DNA of 14,288 bases. It comes from CAYXFZ01 sp964464385. Its GTDB lineage: Bacteria > Planctomycetota > UBA1135. Below, one piece after another: positions 13,839 to 14,288 of this stretch. Position 1 is the first letter of the stretch, and each line of letters begins with the position of its first letter. Below the pieces are notes generated by a model. The model did no database searches. It had not been told where the DNA came from and was given only the letters and a program-made list of their open reading frames with translations. Position numbers and translations under genes: made by a program. The stretch is taken from contig CAYXFZ010000068.1 in NCBI GenBank assembly GCA_964464385.1, positions 1 to 14,288 on the forward strand, read 5' to 3'.

Positions 13839-13877
13839 GTCCGAGAAACCCTCGGATCCTGAGTCTCCTTTCCCGAG
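13839..13877 (+). promoter_or_regulatory. Alternative hairpins in the acpP-fabF spacer
   Basis: TCCGAG at 13840-13845 pairs with CTCGGA at 13851-13856 around AAACC, with an extra G-U pair outside. The same CTCGG can instead pair with a second CCGAG copy at 13873-13877, 7 bases before the fabF start. The two pairings exclude each other. There is no T run, so a simple terminator is unlikely. A role in processing or in lowering fabF output relative to acpP is a guess. Confidence 0.4.
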
Positions 13878-13884
13878 TCCTGTT

Positions 13885-14288
13885 TTGACGGATTCCCGCC
13901 AACGGGTGGTCATCACGGGACTGGGCGCAATCACGTCCTTGGGGATGGGCGCGCCTCGGATGTTTGAGGGCTTGCTCGCCGGGGAGTCCGGCGTAGGCCC
14001 TATCCAATGCTTTTCCACCGAAGAGCAAATTACAAAAATTGCCTCGGAAGTATTCGGGACCGTTTTCGATCCAGGAGAACATTTCGAGAAGCAAGTTTTG
14101 CGAAGACTAGATCCCTTTAGCCAACTCGGAATTGTTGCCGGCCGCGAGGCCGTCGCCGATGCAGGACTGGAGGTGGGGGATCCCACTCGTGCCGGTTGCA
14201 TTCTGGGCTCCGGAATTGGCGGGATTCATACTTGCTTGGATGGCCACGATGTCCTCGTCGCTTCCGGGCCTCGCAGAGTTACCCCCTT
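13885..14288 (+). CDS. fabF: 3-oxoacyl-ACP synthase II (N-terminal part, cut by window edge)
   Basis: Elongating condensing enzyme of fatty-acid synthesis. The first 134 codons are in the window and translate from TTG at 13885 as TDSRQRVVITGLGAITSLG, then LLAGESGVGPIQCFS, RRLDPFSQLGIVAGREAVADAG, the conserved ILGSGIGGIHT, and GPRRVTP at the edge. All are at the expected places for FabF; the catalytic Cys and the two His lie beyond the window. TTG is chosen because the frame has a stop at the end of acpP (13834-13836), no ATG or GTG lies between, and the conserved start of the fold follows. A GTG at 13906 would cut into the first strand. No Shine-Dalgarno site is visible. It is 48 bases downstream of acpP, which is its usual partner. 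Confidence 0.95.
   Translation, partial: MTDSRQRVVITGLGAITSLGMGAPRMFEGLLAGESGVGPIQCFSTEEQITKIASEVFGTVFDPGEHFEKQVLRRLDPFSQLGIVAGREAVADAGLEVGDPTRAGCILGSGIGGIHTCLDGHDVLVASGPRRVTP

Noticed and set aside
13417..14094. A 225-codon open frame on the minus strand
   Set aside because: It lies opposite fabG end, acpP and fabF, which are certain.
1..14288. CRISPR arrays, insertion sequences, phage or defence genes, integration at the tRNA genes
   Set aside because: No repeated units, transposase or integrase motifs, or duplicated tRNA ends are visible; all long frames are housekeeping genes.

Overview
The window reads as ordinary chromosomal backbone of a bacterium, with a GC-rich coding style, dense gene packing, and two 10-base N runs (6117-6126 and 10297-10306) that mark a draft assembly. 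The lineage is not certain. The FabD active-site context (GLSLGEY instead of GHSLGEY, and VAGAFHS), the gene order rpmF-plsX-fabH-fabD-fabG-acpP-fabF, and the near absence of Shine-Dalgarno sites would fit the PVC group, perhaps Planctomycetota. That assignment is from memory of the families and is held at low confidence.

Left part, minus strand (1-2073): tRNA-Leu(CAG), tRNA-Trp(CCA), rsmG (16S rRNA m7G methyltransferase) and a PcnB-type poly(A) polymerase that runs off the left edge. All four concern RNA maturation and lie in one direction with short spacers, so co-transcription is plausible. Both tRNA genes encode their CCA ends.

Right part, plus strand (2108-14288): smpB and ssrA (tmRNA) sit next to each other and together form the trans-translation ribosome rescue system; the encoded tag is AENNYSLAA. 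Directly behind ssrA comes an unrecognised lipoprotein, then a UPF0104-type membrane protein and a PfkB-family sugar kinase; the last three are linked by ATGA stop/start overlaps. recA follows, with its own promoter and the only strong ribosome binding site in the window, then alaS behind a hairpin. The rest is a fatty-acid and phospholipid synthesis operon: rpmF, plsX, fabH, fabD, fabG, acpP and the beginning of fabF. PlsX makes acyl-phosphate, FabD loads malonate on ACP, FabH starts chains, FabF elongates, FabG reduces, and AcpP carries the intermediates.

Both N runs lie inside genes (recA and plsX) and are of the wrong length, so the two apparent frameshifts are assembly artefacts. I see no mobile element, CRISPR array, phage gene or defence system. 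The least explained items are the lipoprotein-flippase-kinase trio, the hairpins at recA/alaS and acpP/fabF, and the possible shared promoter between tRNA-Leu and smpB. No stretch over 300 bases lacks a gene.
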